A DNA stretch of 64,000 nt from Micromonospora violae (GTDB lineage Bacteria > Actinomycetota > Actinomycetes > Mycobacteriales > Micromonosporaceae). The number at the start of each line of letters is the position of its first letter. The first letter of the stretch is position 1. The notes under the pieces were generated by a model. That model had not been told where the DNA came from and ran no database searches. It was given only the letters and a program-made list of their open reading frames with translations. Location of the stretch: contig NZ_SHKK01000001.1 in NCBI RefSeq assembly GCF_004217135.1, positions 5,518,001-5,582,000 of the forward strand. The letters run 5' to 3'. Both the position numbers and the translations under genes were made by a program. Shown one piece after another: positions 50,208 to 59,605 of the stretch.

Positions 50208-51122
50208 ATGGACCTGGCGTACCTACGCGCGCATCCGGCACACCTCCCGACCTTCCGGACCCATCAGCGGCTCCGGGAGACGCCGGTCGCCGGTGGCGAC
50301 ATCTGCGCCGCCGCCCGGCTCACCCTCGACGACGGTCACTCCGTCTTCGCCAAGTCCTGGCCGGAGGGCGCCGACCGTCCGGTGCCGGAGGGCTTCTTCG
50401 CCGCCGAGGCCGCCGGGTTGCGCTGGCTGCGGGAGGCGGGCGCGGTCGGCGTACCCGAGGTGATCGTGGTTCTGCCGGAGCTGCTGGCGCTCGACTGGGT
50501 GGAGCCCGGCGATCCGACGCCGGAGGCCGCGGAGCGCTTCGGCCGGGAGTTGGCCGAGCTGCACCGGGCGGGGGCCACCGCCTTCGGCGCGACCTGGCCC
50601 GGTTTCATCGGCGCCCTTCCTCAGGACAACACCCTCACCGACGGACGCTGGTCGACGTGGTTCGCTGAGCGACGCCTCGCCCCCCACCTGCGGCGCTCGG
50701 TCGACGGTGGCGCGCTGACCAGCGCCGACGCGACAGTGGTCGAGCAGGTGATCGGTCGCCTCGACGGGCTCGGCGGCGACGAGCCGCCCGCGCGCATCCA
50801 CGGCGACCTGTGGCCGGGCAACGTGCTGTGGGGGGCCGACGACCGGGCCTGGCTCATCGACCCGGCGGCGCACGGTGGGCACCGGGAAACGGATCTCGCC
50901 CAGCTCGCCCTCTTCGGCGGCATCCCCCACCTGGGTCGGGTGCTCGCCGCCTACCAGGAGAGTTGGCCGCTGGCGGACGGCTGGCGGGAACGGGTGCCGC
51001 TGCATCAACTGCACCTCCTGCTCGTGCACACCGCGCTCTTCGGCGGCAGCTACCGAGATGTGGTCGTCCAGACCGCCCGTGCCGTCCTGGGCCGGGCCGA
51101 GCGCGCTACGGTCGACAGGTGA
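50208..51122 (+). CDS. Fructosamine-3-kinase-like protein
   Basis: A 304-residue kinase-fold protein. [13 protein letters not shown] is the catalytic loop with the aspartate, and [23 protein letters not shown] the metal-binding segment; both are specific to the fructosamine kinase family, which removes sugar adducts from proteins. Its stop overlaps the moaA start by 4 bp. Confidence 0.92.
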   Translation: MDLAYLRAHPAHLPTFRTHQRLRETPVAGGDICAAARLTLDDGHSVFAKSWPEGADRPVPEGFFAAEAAGLRWLREAGAVGVPEVIVVLPELLALDWVEPGDPTPEAAERFGRELAELHRAGATAFGATWPGFIGALPQDNTLTDGRWSTWFAERRLAPHLRRSVDGGALTSADATVVEQVIGRLDGLGGDEPPARIHGDLWPGNVLWGADDRAWLIDPAAHGGHRETDLAQLALFGGIPHLGRVLAAYQESWPLADGWRERVPLHQLHLLLVHTALFGGSYRDVVVQTARAVLGRAERATVDR

Positions 51123-52132
51123 GCGCCGCCCCGGGGACCGACGGCGTCCTCGTCGACCGGTACGGCCGCGTCGCCCGAGACCTGCGCGTGTCCCTCACCG
51201 ACAAGTGCAACCTGCGCTGCACCTACTGCATGCCGGCGGAGGGGCTGCCCTGGCTGGCCGGCCCCGAGCTGCTGACCGACGAGGAGATCGTCCGGCTGGT
51301 CCGGGTGGCGGTCGAGCTGCTCGGCGTGACCGAGGTGCGGTTCACCGGCGGTGAGCCACTGATCCGACCCGGGCTGGTCGACATCGTGGCGGCGGTCGCC
51401 GCCCTCGAGCCCCGTCCCCGGGTCTCGCTGACCACCAACGGCATCGGTCTGGATCGGCTGGCCCCGACCCTGCGCACGGCCGGGCTGGATCGGGTGAACG
51501 TCTCGCTGGACACCCTGGACCCGGACCGGTTCACCAGGCTCACCCGCCGCCCCCGCCTCGACGCGGTGCTGGCCGGGCTCGCCGGAGCGGCGGCCGCCGG
51601 GCTCAGCCCCGTGAAGATCAATTCAGTGCTGATGCGCGGTGTCAACGAGGACGAGGCGCCCGCGCTGCTCCGCTTCGCCCTCGATCACGGCTACCAGTTA
51701 CGGATCATCGAGCAGATGCCGTTGGACGCCCAGCATGGTTGGGCCCGCGACACCATGGTCACCGCCGAGGAGATCCTGGCGTCCCTGCGTACCGCCTTCG
51801 ACCTGAGCCCCGACCCGGCCGAGCGCGGTGCCGCTCCGGCGGAGACCTGGCTGGTCGACGGAGGCCCGGCCCGGGTCGGTGTGATCGCCAGCGTCACCCG
51901 CCCGTTCTGCGGGGACTGTGACCGCACCCGGCTGACCGCCGACGGCCAGGTCCGCGCCTGCCTCTTCGCCACCGAGGAATCGGATCTGCGCGCCGCGTTG
52001 CGCACCGGGGCGGACGACGACGAGTTGGCCCGACGCTGGCGTACCGCGATGTGGGGCAAGCGCGCCGGGCACGGCATCGACGACCCCACCTTCCTCCAGC
52101 CGACCCGCCCGATGTCCGCGATCGGGGGTTGA
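51119..52132 (+). CDS. moaA: GTP 3',8-cyclase MoaA
   Basis: A 337-residue radical-SAM enzyme, the first step of molybdenum cofactor synthesis. Cys 30, 34 and 37 (CNLRCTYC) bind the SAM cluster, [10 protein letters not shown] follows, and the C-terminal [20 protein letters not shown] binds the second cluster. The chain ends GG as expected. GTG 51119 overlaps the kinase stop; moaD follows after 2 bp. Confidence 0.96.
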   Translation: MSAAPGTDGVLVDRYGRVARDLRVSLTDKCNLRCTYCMPAEGLPWLAGPELLTDEEIVRLVRVAVELLGVTEVRFTGGEPLIRPGLVDIVAAVAALEPRPRVSLTTNGIGLDRLAPTLRTAGLDRVNVSLDTLDPDRFTRLTRRPRLDAVLAGLAGAAAAGLSPVKINSVLMRGVNEDEAPALLRFALDHGYQLRIIEQMPLDAQHGWARDTMVTAEEILASLRTAFDLSPDPAERGAAPAETWLVDGGPARVGVIASVTRPFCGDCDRTRLTADGQVRACLFATEESDLRAALRTGADDDELARRWRTAMWGKRAGHGIDDPTFLQPTRPMSAIGG

Positions 52133-52134
52133 CC

Positions 52135-52389
52135 ATGGAGGGGACACCGCTGACCGTCCGCTACTTCGCGGGCGCCCGGGCCGCCGCCGGCCGGGCCGAG
52201 GAGGCCATCCCGGCCGGGCGGTCACTCGACGACCTCACGGCCGAGTTGACCCGACGCCACGGCGACCGACTCGCCCCGGTGCTGCGAGTGGCGAGTTTCC
52301 TCGTGAACGGCGTCACCTGTCATGATCGTCAGGCACCCCTGCCAGCCGGGGCCACGATCGATGTCCTGCCCCCGTTCGCGGGCGGCTGA
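52135..52389 (+). CDS. moaD: MoaD/ThiS-family sulfur carrier
   Basis: An 84-residue ubiquitin-fold protein ending in the required Gly-Gly (PPFAGG), which is adenylated and thiocarboxylated to give sulfur to molybdopterin. It starts 2 bp after moaA. No MoaE or MoeB homologue is in this window. Confidence 0.92.
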   Translation: MEGTPLTVRYFAGARAAAGRAEEAIPAGRSLDDLTAELTRRHGDRLAPVLRVASFLVNGVTCHDRQAPLPAGATIDVLPPFAGG

Positions 52390-52402
52390 GGGAGGCGCAC
52401 AG

Positions 52403-53647
52403 ATGATGGCGGTTCTGGGGTTCGTGGCTGTCCTGGCTCTGGTCACCGGCCTCATCCACCTCTACCTGTGGAAGCGGCTCGTCCGCGACACCACCGCGCC
52501 GGGCCGCTGGCGACGGATCGGCGGGATCGCCGCCCTGGTGCTGGCCCTGCTCGTGCCGGTCACCCTCGCCGGGACGCAGGCCGGGCTCTACTGGCTCGCC
52601 TGGCCGGGCTACCTGTGGCTCGCGCTGATGTTCTACCTGCTGGTCGTCCTGGTCGTGCTGGAAGTGCCGATGCTGGTCACCCGGCTGGTGCTGCGCCGCC
52701 GGGTGGTTGCCGCGGAGCCCACCACCGCCGCGCCCGAACCGGTGCTGGTCGGTGCCGCCGGTCCGGCCGAACCACCGGCCGCCGACGCCGTCGCCGCCCC
52801 GGACCACGACCCGTCCCGCCGGCTGCTGCTGGCCCGCGGGGCGGCCATCTTCGCCGGCCTCACCGCCGCCGGCATCACCGGGTACGGCGTCCGCACCGCC
52901 CTCGGCCCGCCACAGCTGGACCGGGTACGGATTCCGCTCGCCAAACTCCCCCGCAGCATGGACGGTCTGCGCATCGCCACCGTCTCCGACATCCACCTCG
53001 GGCCGCTGCGCGGCCGGGCGCACACCGAGCGGATCGTCGCCGCGATCAACCGGCTCGACGCGGACATCGTCGCGGTCGTCGGTGACCTGGTCGACGGCTC
53101 CGTGGCCGAGCTCGGCCCGGCCGCCGCGCCGTTGCGCGACCTGCGCTCCCGCTACGGCAGCTTCTTCGTCACCGGCAACCACGAGTACTACTCCGGCGTG
53201 GAGGAGTGGGTCCAGGAGGTCGACCGGCTCGGGCTGCGGGTGCTGCAGAACCAGCGGCAGGAGATCCAGGCCCGGGGTGGTGTGCTCGACCTTGCTGGCG
53301 TCAACGACCTCACCGCGGCCGGCACCGGCCTGGCCGCCGGTCCGGACTTCGCCGCCGCGCTCGGTGACCGCGACCCGAGCCGGCCCGTGGTCCTGCTCGC
53401 GCACCAGCCTGTGGCGGCCAAGGAGGCGGCCCGCTACGGCGTCGACCTGCAACTGTCCGGGCACACCCACGGCGGGCAGATGGTGCCGTTCAACCTGGCC
53501 GTCAGGCTGGAGCAGCCGGTGGTCGGCGGGCTCGGTGAGGTCGACGGCACCAAGGTCTACGTGACCAACGGCGCAGGCTTCTGGGGGCCGCCGGTCCGGG
53601 TCGGTGCGGAGCCGCAGATCAGTCTGGTCGAGCTGCGCTCGGCATAG
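52403..53647 (+). CDS. Membrane-bound metallophosphoesterase
   Basis: A 414-residue protein. Three membrane segments (about 3-20, 37-60 and 63-90) are followed by a Pro/Ala linker with a further hydrophobic stretch, then a calcineurin-like phosphoesterase: SDIHLG, VGDLVDG, GNHEYY, LAHQP and LSGHTHGGQ. It is close to the YkuE-type family. GGGAGG lies before ATG 52403. Its target is unknown. Confidence 0.92.
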   Translation: MMAVLGFVAVLALVTGLIHLYLWKRLVRDTTAPGRWRRIGGIAALVLALLVPVTLAGTQAGLYWLAWPGYLWLALMFYLLVVLVVLEVPMLVTRLVLRRRVVAAEPTTAAPEPVLVGAAGPAEPPAADAVAAPDHDPSRRLLLARGAAIFAGLTAAGITGYGVRTALGPPQLDRVRIPLAKLPRSMDGLRIATVSDIHLGPLRGRAHTERIVAAINRLDADIVAVVGDLVDGSVAELGPAAAPLRDLRSRYGSFFVTGNHEYYSGVEEWVQEVDRLGLRVLQNQRQEIQARGGVLDLAGVNDLTAAGTGLAAGPDFAAALGDRDPSRPVVLLAHQPVAAKEAARYGVDLQLSGHTHGGQMVPFNLAVRLEQPVVGGLGEVDGTKVYVTNGAGFWGPPVRVGAEPQISLVELRSA

Positions 53648-53708
53648 CGGACGTCACGTCCGCGCGTGGCGGCGGGTGGCCGGCGCGGCGGGCGTGACAG
53701 GATGCGGC

Positions 53709-56700
53709 GTGCCCCCGTTCAGCGCCGTACCCCCCGGTGGCCTACCGCCATTCGTCGCGGACCTGCACATCCACTCGAAGTACTCGCGCGCGTGCAGCCG
53801 TGATCTCACCCTGCCGAACCTCGCGTGGTGGGCCCGGCGTAAGGGCATCGCCCTGCTCGGCACCGGCGACTTCACCCACCCTGCCTGGTACGACCACCTG
53901 CGGGAGACGCTGCGCCCGGCCGAGCCGGGGCTCTACCGCCTCGACCCGGAGGCGGAACGGGACATCGCCCGCCGGCTGCCACCCCGGCTCGCCTCGACGG
54001 CGGAGGCGGACCCGGTCCGGTTCATGCTGAGCGTGGAGATCTCCACCATCTACAAGCGGGACGACCGGACCCGCAAGGTGCACCACCTGATCTACCTGCC
54101 GGATCTGGACGCGGTGGCCCGGTTCAACACCGCCCTCGGCCGGATCGGCAACCTCGGCTCGGACGGCCGGCCGATCCTCGGACTGGACTCCCGCGACCTG
54201 CTGGAGATCACCCTGGAGGCCAGCCCGGACGGCTACCTGGTGCCGGCGCACATCTGGACGCCCTGGTTCTCCGCGCTGGGCTCGAAGTCCGGCTTCGACG
54301 CGATCGCGGACTGCTACGCCGACCTGGCCGAGCACATCTTCGCCGTGGAGACCGGGCTCTCCTCCGACCCCGCGATGAACTGGCGCGTCGGCAGCCTGGA
54401 CGGCTACCAACTGGTGTCCAACTCGGACGCGCACTCGCCGCCGGCGCTCGGCCGGGAGGCGACCGTGCTGACCGCCGAACGGGACTACTTCGCCGTTCGG
54501 GAGGCGCTGCGTACCGGCGACGGCCTGGCCGGCACGATCGAGTTCTTCCCGGAGGAGGGCAAGTACCACGCGGACGGGCACCGGCTGTGTGGGGTCAACT
54601 GGTCTCCGGAGCGCACCCGGGCCGCCGACGGGCGCTGCCCCGAGTGCGGCAAACCTCTCACCGTGGGCGTCCTCAGCCGGGTCGAGGAGTTGGCCGACCG
54701 CCCGGACGGGCACCGGCCGGCGCACGCCCGGGACGTCACCCACCTGGTGCCGCTGGCCGAGATCCTCGGCGAGATCAACAAGGTGGGTGCCCGGTCGAAG
54801 AAGGTCGAGGGCCGACTCAACGAACTGCTGTCCGCACTCGGCCCCGAGCTGGAGATCCTCACCACGACACCGTTGGCCGAGATCGCGCAGGCCGGTGGTG
54901 AGCTGCTCGCCGAGGGCATCGGGCGGCTGCGCCGCGGCGACGTCCGCCGGGTGCCCGGTTACGACGGCGAGTACGGCGTCATCACCCTCTTCGACCCGGC
55001 CGAGTTGGGCGCGCAGGAGACGCTGTTCGACGTACCGGTGCCGGCGCAGCGACGGCCCACAGAGCCCGCTCCCCGGGTCGCGGCCAAGCGCCCGGCGGCG
55101 GCAAAGGCCGAGCCGAAGCGTAAGCCGACCCCGACGCCCGCGCCGCCGATCGCGTCGCCGCCGTCTCCGCACGAGCCGTTCGAGCCGATGCTCTCCGGGA
55201 TGGAGGAGGTCGGCACCGGCCTGCTGGACCGGCTGGACGCCATGCAGCGGGTGGCGGCCTCCGCACCAGGTGGCCCGCTGCTCATCGTGGCCGGTCCGGG
55301 CACCGGCAAGACCCGGACGCTCACCCATCGGATCGCGTACCTCTGCGCGGAGCTGAACGTCTTTCCCGAGCACTGCCTCGCGATCACGTTCACCCGCCGT
55401 GCCGCCGAGGAACTGCGGCACCGCCTCGACGGCCTGCTCGGCCCTGTCGCCGAGGACGTCACAGTGGGTACGTTCCACGCGCTGGGGTTGACCATCCTGC
55501 GGGAGAACGCCGACGCGGCGGGCCTCCCGGCCGGCTTCCGGATCGCCGACGACGCCGAGCGGGCGGCGGCCCGCACCGAGGCCGGCGACGACAGCGCCGC
55601 CTACACGTCGCTGCTGCGCAAGCAGGACCTGGTCGACCTGGACGAGCTGGTGACCCTGCCGGTGGAGCTGCTGAGGGCCGACCGGACGTTGGTCGAGCGG
55701 TACCGGGACCGCTGGCGGTGGATCTTCGTCGACGAGTACCAGGACGTCGACGAGGTGCAGTACGAGCTGCTGCGGCTGCTCAGCCCCGCCGACGGGAACC
55801 TCTGCGCGATCGGCGACCCGGACCAGGCGATCTATTCGTTCCGGGGTGCCGACGTCGGCTACTTCCTGCGCTTCTCCGAGGACTTCACCGACGCCCGCCT
55901 GGTCCGGCTCAACCGCAACTACCGCTCGTCGGCTCCGATCCTGGCGGCCGCCGTGCAGGCCATCGCGCCGTCGTCGCTGGTCCGGGGCCGACGGCTGGAC
56001 CCGGCGCGGCTCGACCCGGAGGTCCCGTTGGTCGGGCGTTACCCGGCGGCGTCGGTGGCCGAGGAGGCCGACTTCGTGGTGCGTACCGTCGACGACCTGG
56101 TCGGCGGGCTGTCGCACCGCTCGCTGGACTCGGGTCGCATCGACGGCCGGTCCACCTCGCTGTCGTTCTCCGACATCGCCGTGCTGTACCGCACCGACGC
56201 GCAGGCCGCCCCGATCGTGGACGCCCTGACCCGGGCCAACATCCCCGTACAGAAGCGTTCCCACGACCGCCTGCGGGATCGGCCCGGGGTGGCCGCCATC
56301 GCCCGCGAGTTGCGGCATGCCGGCGGTCTGGCCGGCCCACTGGCCGCCCGGGTGCGGCTGGCGGGTCAGGTGGTCGCGGAGCGGTTCGCCGTGCCCACCC
56401 TGGACGGCGCGAGCAGCGCGGTGCGGCCCGAGGACGTCCGTTCGGCCGTGGATCTGCTGACCCCGTTGGCGCGTCGCTGCGGTGACGACCTGGAGGCCTT
56501 CCTGTCGCAGCTGGCCACCGGCGCGGAGGTGGACGCGCTCGACCCGCGTGCCGAAGCGGTCACGCTGCTCACCCTGCACGCCGCGAAGGGGCTGGAGTTC
56601 CCGGTGGTCTTCCTGGTCGGCGTCGAGGACGGGCTGCTGCCGCTGCGTTGGCCGGGCTCGACGCCGGACGAGGACGCCGTGGCCGAGGAGCGCCGGCTCT

Positions 56701-56888
56701 TCTTCGTCGGCCTGACCCGGGCCCAGGACCGCCTGTACGTCAGTCACGCCGCCCGCCGCACCCGTCACGGCAGCGAGCGCGACTGCACCCCCTCGCCGTT
56801 CCTCGGTGCCATCGACCCCGGCCTCTTCGAACGCTTCGGCGAAGCCGAACCCCGCCGCCCCAGGGACCGCCAACTCCGGCTGATCTGA
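53709..56888 (+). CDS. EndoQ-like PHP nuclease fused to a UvrD/PcrA-family helicase
   Basis: A 1,059-residue fusion. Residues 1-430 resemble endonuclease Q (TIGR00375): FVADLHIHSKYSRACSRDL, GTGDFTHPAWY, VETGLSSDPAMNW, NSDAHSP and a zinc pair CPECGK near 310. A Pro-rich linker (about 455-500) joins it to a superfamily 1 helicase: GPGTGKTRT (527), TFTRRAAEEL, FVDEYQDVDEVQ, GDPDQAIYSFRGAD, RNYRSS, LLTLHAAKGLEFP and VGLTRAQDRL. EndoQ nicks DNA at deaminated bases, so the helicase may unwind from that nick. GTG 53709 is chosen. Confidence 0.92.
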   Translation: MPPFSAVPPGGLPPFVADLHIHSKYSRACSRDLTLPNLAWWARRKGIALLGTGDFTHPAWYDHLRETLRPAEPGLYRLDPEAERDIARRLPPRLASTAEADPVRFMLSVEISTIYKRDDRTRKVHHLIYLPDLDAVARFNTALGRIGNLGSDGRPILGLDSRDLLEITLEASPDGYLVPAHIWTPWFSALGSKSGFDAIADCYADLAEHIFAVETGLSSDPAMNWRVGSLDGYQLVSNSDAHSPPALGREATVLTAERDYFAVREALRTGDGLAGTIEFFPEEGKYHADGHRLCGVNWSPERTRAADGRCPECGKPLTVGVLSRVEELADRPDGHRPAHARDVTHLVPLAEILGEINKVGARSKKVEGRLNELLSALGPELEILTTTPLAEIAQAGGELLAEGIGRLRRGDVRRVPGYDGEYGVITLFDPAELGAQETLFDVPVPAQRRPTEPAPRVAAKRPAAAKAEPKRKPTPTPAPPIASPPSPHEPFEPMLSGMEEVGTGLLDRLDAMQRVAASAPGGPLLIVAGPGTGKTRTLTHRIAYLCAELNVFPEHCLAITFTRRAAEELRHRLDGLLGPVAEDVTVGTFHALGLTILRENADAAGLPAGFRIADDAERAAARTEAGDDSAAYTSLLRKQDLVDLDELVTLPVELLRADRTLVERYRDRWRWIFVDEYQDVDEVQYELLRLLSPADGNLCAIGDPDQAIYSFRGADVGYFLRFSEDFTDARLVRLNRNYRSSAPILAAAVQAIAPSSLVRGRRLDPARLDPEVPLVGRYPAASVAEEADFVVRTVDDLVGGLSHRSLDSGRIDGRSTSLSFSDIAVLYRTDAQAAPIVDALTRANIPVQKRSHDRLRDRPGVAAIARELRHAGGLAGPLAARVRLAGQVVAERFAVPTLDGASSAVRPEDVRSAVDLLTPLARRCGDDLEAFLSQLATGAEVDALDPRAEAVTLLTLHAAKGLEFPVVFLVGVEDGLLPLRWPGSTPDEDAVAEERRLFFVGLTRAQDRLYVSHAARRTRHGSERDCTPSPFLGAIDPGLFERFGEAEPRRPRDRQLRLI

Positions 56889-56910
56889 TTCTCCCCCGGC
56901 CTGCCTGCCG

Positions 56911-57009
56911 CCGAGGTCGGCGTCAGCCGAGGTCGGCGTCAGCCGAGGTCGGCGTCAGCCGAGGTCGGCGTCAGCCGAGGTCGGCGTCAGCCAAGGTCGG
57001 CGGCGTCAG
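56911..57009. repeat. 16-bp tandem repeat array
   Basis: Five exact copies of CCGAGGTCGGCGTCAG run from 56911 to 56990, then a variant with a 3-bp insert to 57009. Each unit junction forms GCCGAGGTCGGC, a small hairpin. The array fills the gap between convergent genes and enters the stop codon of the prepilin peptidase gene. Confidence 0.92.
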
Positions 57010-57704
57010 CCGAGGAGAACAGCGAGCCAGGCGCCGGCCAGCAGTGCCGGGCCCAGCGGCAGCAGGGTGTTCCGGTGCACCCGCCGAGCGGCGAGCAGGC
57101 CGAGGACCAGGCCGCCGTGCAGGACGTGCGGCAGGAGCACCCCCGCCACCAGGGCGTCCCGCCCCAACCAGCCGAGCGGCAGGCCGAGGACGGCGGCGAG
57201 TTTCACGTCCCCGAAGCCCAGCCGGGAACCGGGCAACAGGGCCAGCAGCACGTGCGCCGCACCCGCGACGGTCGCACCAGCCAGCGCGCCGAGCAGTCGG
57301 CCGGGAGTGCCGGACAGCAGCGCCGCGGCGGCCAGACCCCCGAGGGCCAGCAGCCCCGCACCGAGGACCAGCGGGTCGGGCAGCCGCAGGCAGGCCAGGT
57401 CGACCCCGGCCAACACCAACCCCACCGCCGCCACGGCGAGGAAGACCGGCAACGCCGGATCGGCACCCCGCGCGGCGGCGAGCCCAACGAACACCACGGC
57501 CGCCACCGACGGGCTCAGCCAGGCACCACGCCGCAGCCGGCGCGGCGTGCTCGCGAGGCCCTGGGTAGGCAGGGCCGCGAAGCGCCCGGGTGGCAGGGTT
57601 GCGCGCCGGGGTGGCGGGGTCGCGAAGCGCCGGGCCAACCGGGGTACGACGACACCGACCAGGGTGCCGAGCAGGGCGATCGACACCAGCGCGGCGGCCG
57701 ACAT
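57006..57704 (-). CDS. Prepilin peptidase (A24 family)
   Basis: A 232-residue membrane peptidase with about six segments. The two catalytic aspartates are in VLAGVDLACLRLPD and GFGDVKLAAVLG. It would cleave type IV prepilin leader peptides. The methylase domain is absent, as is usual for the short actinobacterial form. No pilus genes are in the window. Confidence 0.9.
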   Translation of the reverse strand: MSAAALVSIALLGTLVGVVVPRLARRFATPPPRRATLPPGRFAALPTQGLASTPRRLRRGAWLSPSVAAVVFVGLAAARGADPALPVFLAVAAVGLVLAGVDLACLRLPDPLVLGAGLLALGGLAAAALLSGTPGRLLGALAGATVAGAAHVLLALLPGSRLGFGDVKLAAVLGLPLGWLGRDALVAGVLLPHVLHGGLVLGLLAARRVHRNTLLPLGPALLAGAWLAVLLG

Positions 57705-57714
57705 GGGCCGGACG

Positions 57715-58719
57715 TTACTGGCGGTCGCGCGCCAGCGTGCGCCCCGATCGTGATCCCGGGCCCACCCGACGCGGCCGTTCAGTGGTCACCACCAGGGCGA
57801 CCCCGGCGACGATGACCGCACCGCCGAGCAGCACCTGCGCGGTGATCGGTTCGGCCACCAGCAACGCGCCGAGCGCCACCGCGACCGCCGGGTTCACGTA
57901 GGCGTACGTCGACACCAGCGAGATCGGCGCGTTGTGCAGCAGCCAGACGTACGCGGTGAAGGCCACCAGCGAGCCGGCCACCATGAGGTAGCCCAGCGCC
58001 AACCAGGACCGGGTGCTGACCGCCTGCGGGTGGAAGTCGGCCAGTTCGCCCCGACCGGCGGCGACGACCGCCAGCACCAGCGCGCCGGCGACCATCTCGT
58101 ACACCGTGGCCACGAAGGGGTCGGCGGGCATCCGGATCCGTCCGGACAGGAACGACCCGACCGACCAGGAGGTGGCCGCCGCGACCACGGTCAACGCGCC
58201 GAGCAGCGGCACCGCAGCCGAGCTACCACCCGGCAGCACCAGCAGGATGAGGCCGACGAAGCCCAGGGTGACCCCGGCGAACGTCCAGATCGGCGGTCGG
58301 TCCCCGGTGGCCGAGCGCAACAGCACCACCAGCAGCGGCACCGTGGCGACCAGCAACGCGGCGATCCCGGACGGCACCGCCACGCCCGGCGGTCCCGATT
58401 CGGCGAGCACCACCAGGCCGTTGCCACCGGCGAGCAGGAGCACCCCCACCAACGCGGCCGAGCCGAGTTGCCGGCGGTCCACCCGCAACGCGCCGGGGCC
58501 TCGACGCAGGCGCAGCACCACCGCCAGGATCAGGCCCGCCACGGTGAATCGGAGGGCGGCCGACAGCAACGGGGGCAGCGTCTCCACGGCGATCCGGATG
58601 GCCAGATAGGTCGACCCCCAGAGCAGGTAGACCACGATCAACGCGGTCCAGATCAGGGTCGGCGTGCTGCTGGCGCGACGGCCGGCGACGGCCGTGACGC
58701 TCGGTGAAGGTGAGCTCAT
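57715..58719 (-). CDS. DMT-superfamily (EamA) transporter
   Basis: A 334-residue protein with ten membrane segments in two EamA repeats. LIVVYLLWGSTYLAIRIAVETLPPLL opens the first, and FVGLILLVLP and TAYVWLLHNAPISLVSTYAYVNPAVAV close it and the second. Likely an exporter of metabolites or amino acids. ATG 58719 is the start. Confidence 0.9.
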   Translation of the reverse strand: MSSPSPSVTAVAGRRASSTPTLIWTALIVVYLLWGSTYLAIRIAVETLPPLLSAALRFTVAGLILAVVLRLRRGPGALRVDRRQLGSAALVGVLLLAGGNGLVVLAESGPPGVAVPSGIAALLVATVPLLVVLLRSATGDRPPIWTFAGVTLGFVGLILLVLPGGSSAAVPLLGALTVVAAATSWSVGSFLSGRIRMPADPFVATVYEMVAGALVLAVVAAGRGELADFHPQAVSTRSWLALGYLMVAGSLVAFTAYVWLLHNAPISLVSTYAYVNPAVAVALGALLVAEPITAQVLLGGAVIVAGVALVVTTERPRRVGPGSRSGRTLARDRQ

Positions 58720-58802
58720 CAGGGGGACCACGCTACGGTGACCTCGGAGTCCGCGTCGCGCTTTGGTGGCCGGCCTCTCACCACTCGTGCAGGAGGGGCG
58801 GC

Positions 58803-59582
58803 ATGACGAACTACGGGCAACCGGGGGGCGGCCCCCCGGGGCCGTGGCGTGGGCAGCGACCCGACGAGACGCCGGGTCGCCCGGTGCAGCGGCCCTACCC
58901 GCCCGCGCCGGAGCCCTACCCGCCGGCGGTCCCGTCGTACCCGCCCGCGACGCCGGGACAACCCGGTCCGTACGGCGGCCCACCCTCCGCGCCCTACGGC
59001 CACGAGCCCCACGCGCCCTACGGCGACTCGTACCCGCCGAGCCCGGCGTACGGCGGGCAGCCCTACCGGCCCGACGACCCGTACGGCGGGCCGCCGTACC
59101 AACCGGACGACCCGTACGGCGGGGATCCGGCACCGGGCCGGCGTGGTCGGGGGCCCCTGATCGCGGTACTCGCCGTCGTCCTGCTGGTGGTGGCCGTCGC
59201 GGGCACCTTCTGGTTCCGCCGTGGGCAGAGCGACCCGACGCCCGCAGCCGCGCCGAGCAGCTCGGCCGTTGCCGGTGAGCCCAGCGCGGACGCGGTCGAG
59301 CCCGTGCCGAGCGCCGCCGCGCCGGAGTCGTCGGCCGATCCCCGGTTCGTCAAGGTGGGCCAGTGCGTCCGCAACGACGGTGCCGCCGGCGACAAACCCA
59401 AGCTGTTGATCAGCGGCTGCACCGCGAAGTCGTACGAGGTGCTGCGCCGGATCGACGGCCCGACCAGCGGTGAGCGGGACGCCGAGGCGAAGTGCGGCAA
59501 GGTCGAGGGTTACACCAACTGGTACTTCTTCGACAGTGAGCTGGACACCCTCGACTTCGTCCTCTGCCTCAAGCAACGCTGA
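58803..59582 (+). CDS. Proline-rich LppU-like membrane protein 1
   Basis: A 259-residue protein. A long Pro/Gly/Tyr-rich cytoplasmic arm (1-115; YGGPPYQPDDPYGG type repeats) leads to one membrane segment (about 118-140), an Ala/Ser/Pro stretch and an external C-terminal domain with three cysteines (GQCVRND, SGCTAKSYEV, AKCGK) and a final CLKQR. The domain matches LppU/SCO3897-type proteins. GGAGGGG before ATG 58803. Confidence 0.82.
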   Translation: MTNYGQPGGGPPGPWRGQRPDETPGRPVQRPYPPAPEPYPPAVPSYPPATPGQPGPYGGPPSAPYGHEPHAPYGDSYPPSPAYGGQPYRPDDPYGGPPYQPDDPYGGDPAPGRRGRGPLIAVLAVVLLVVAVAGTFWFRRGQSDPTPAAAPSSSAVAGEPSADAVEPVPSAAAPESSADPRFVKVGQCVRNDGAAGDKPKLLISGCTAKSYEVLRRIDGPTSGERDAEAKCGKVEGYTNWYFFDSELDTLDFVLCLKQR

Positions 59583-59605
59583 GACCACCCACCCCCGGGG
59601 ATGAC

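Noticed and set aside
53742..56873. A 1,043-codon open frame on the minus strand opposite the EndoQ-helicase gene
   Set aside because: It is a shadow caused by high GC at third positions; it has no recognisable domain and the + strand has two full domains.
56911..57009. CRISPR array
   Set aside because: The 16-bp units are directly joined with no spacers and there are no cas genes.
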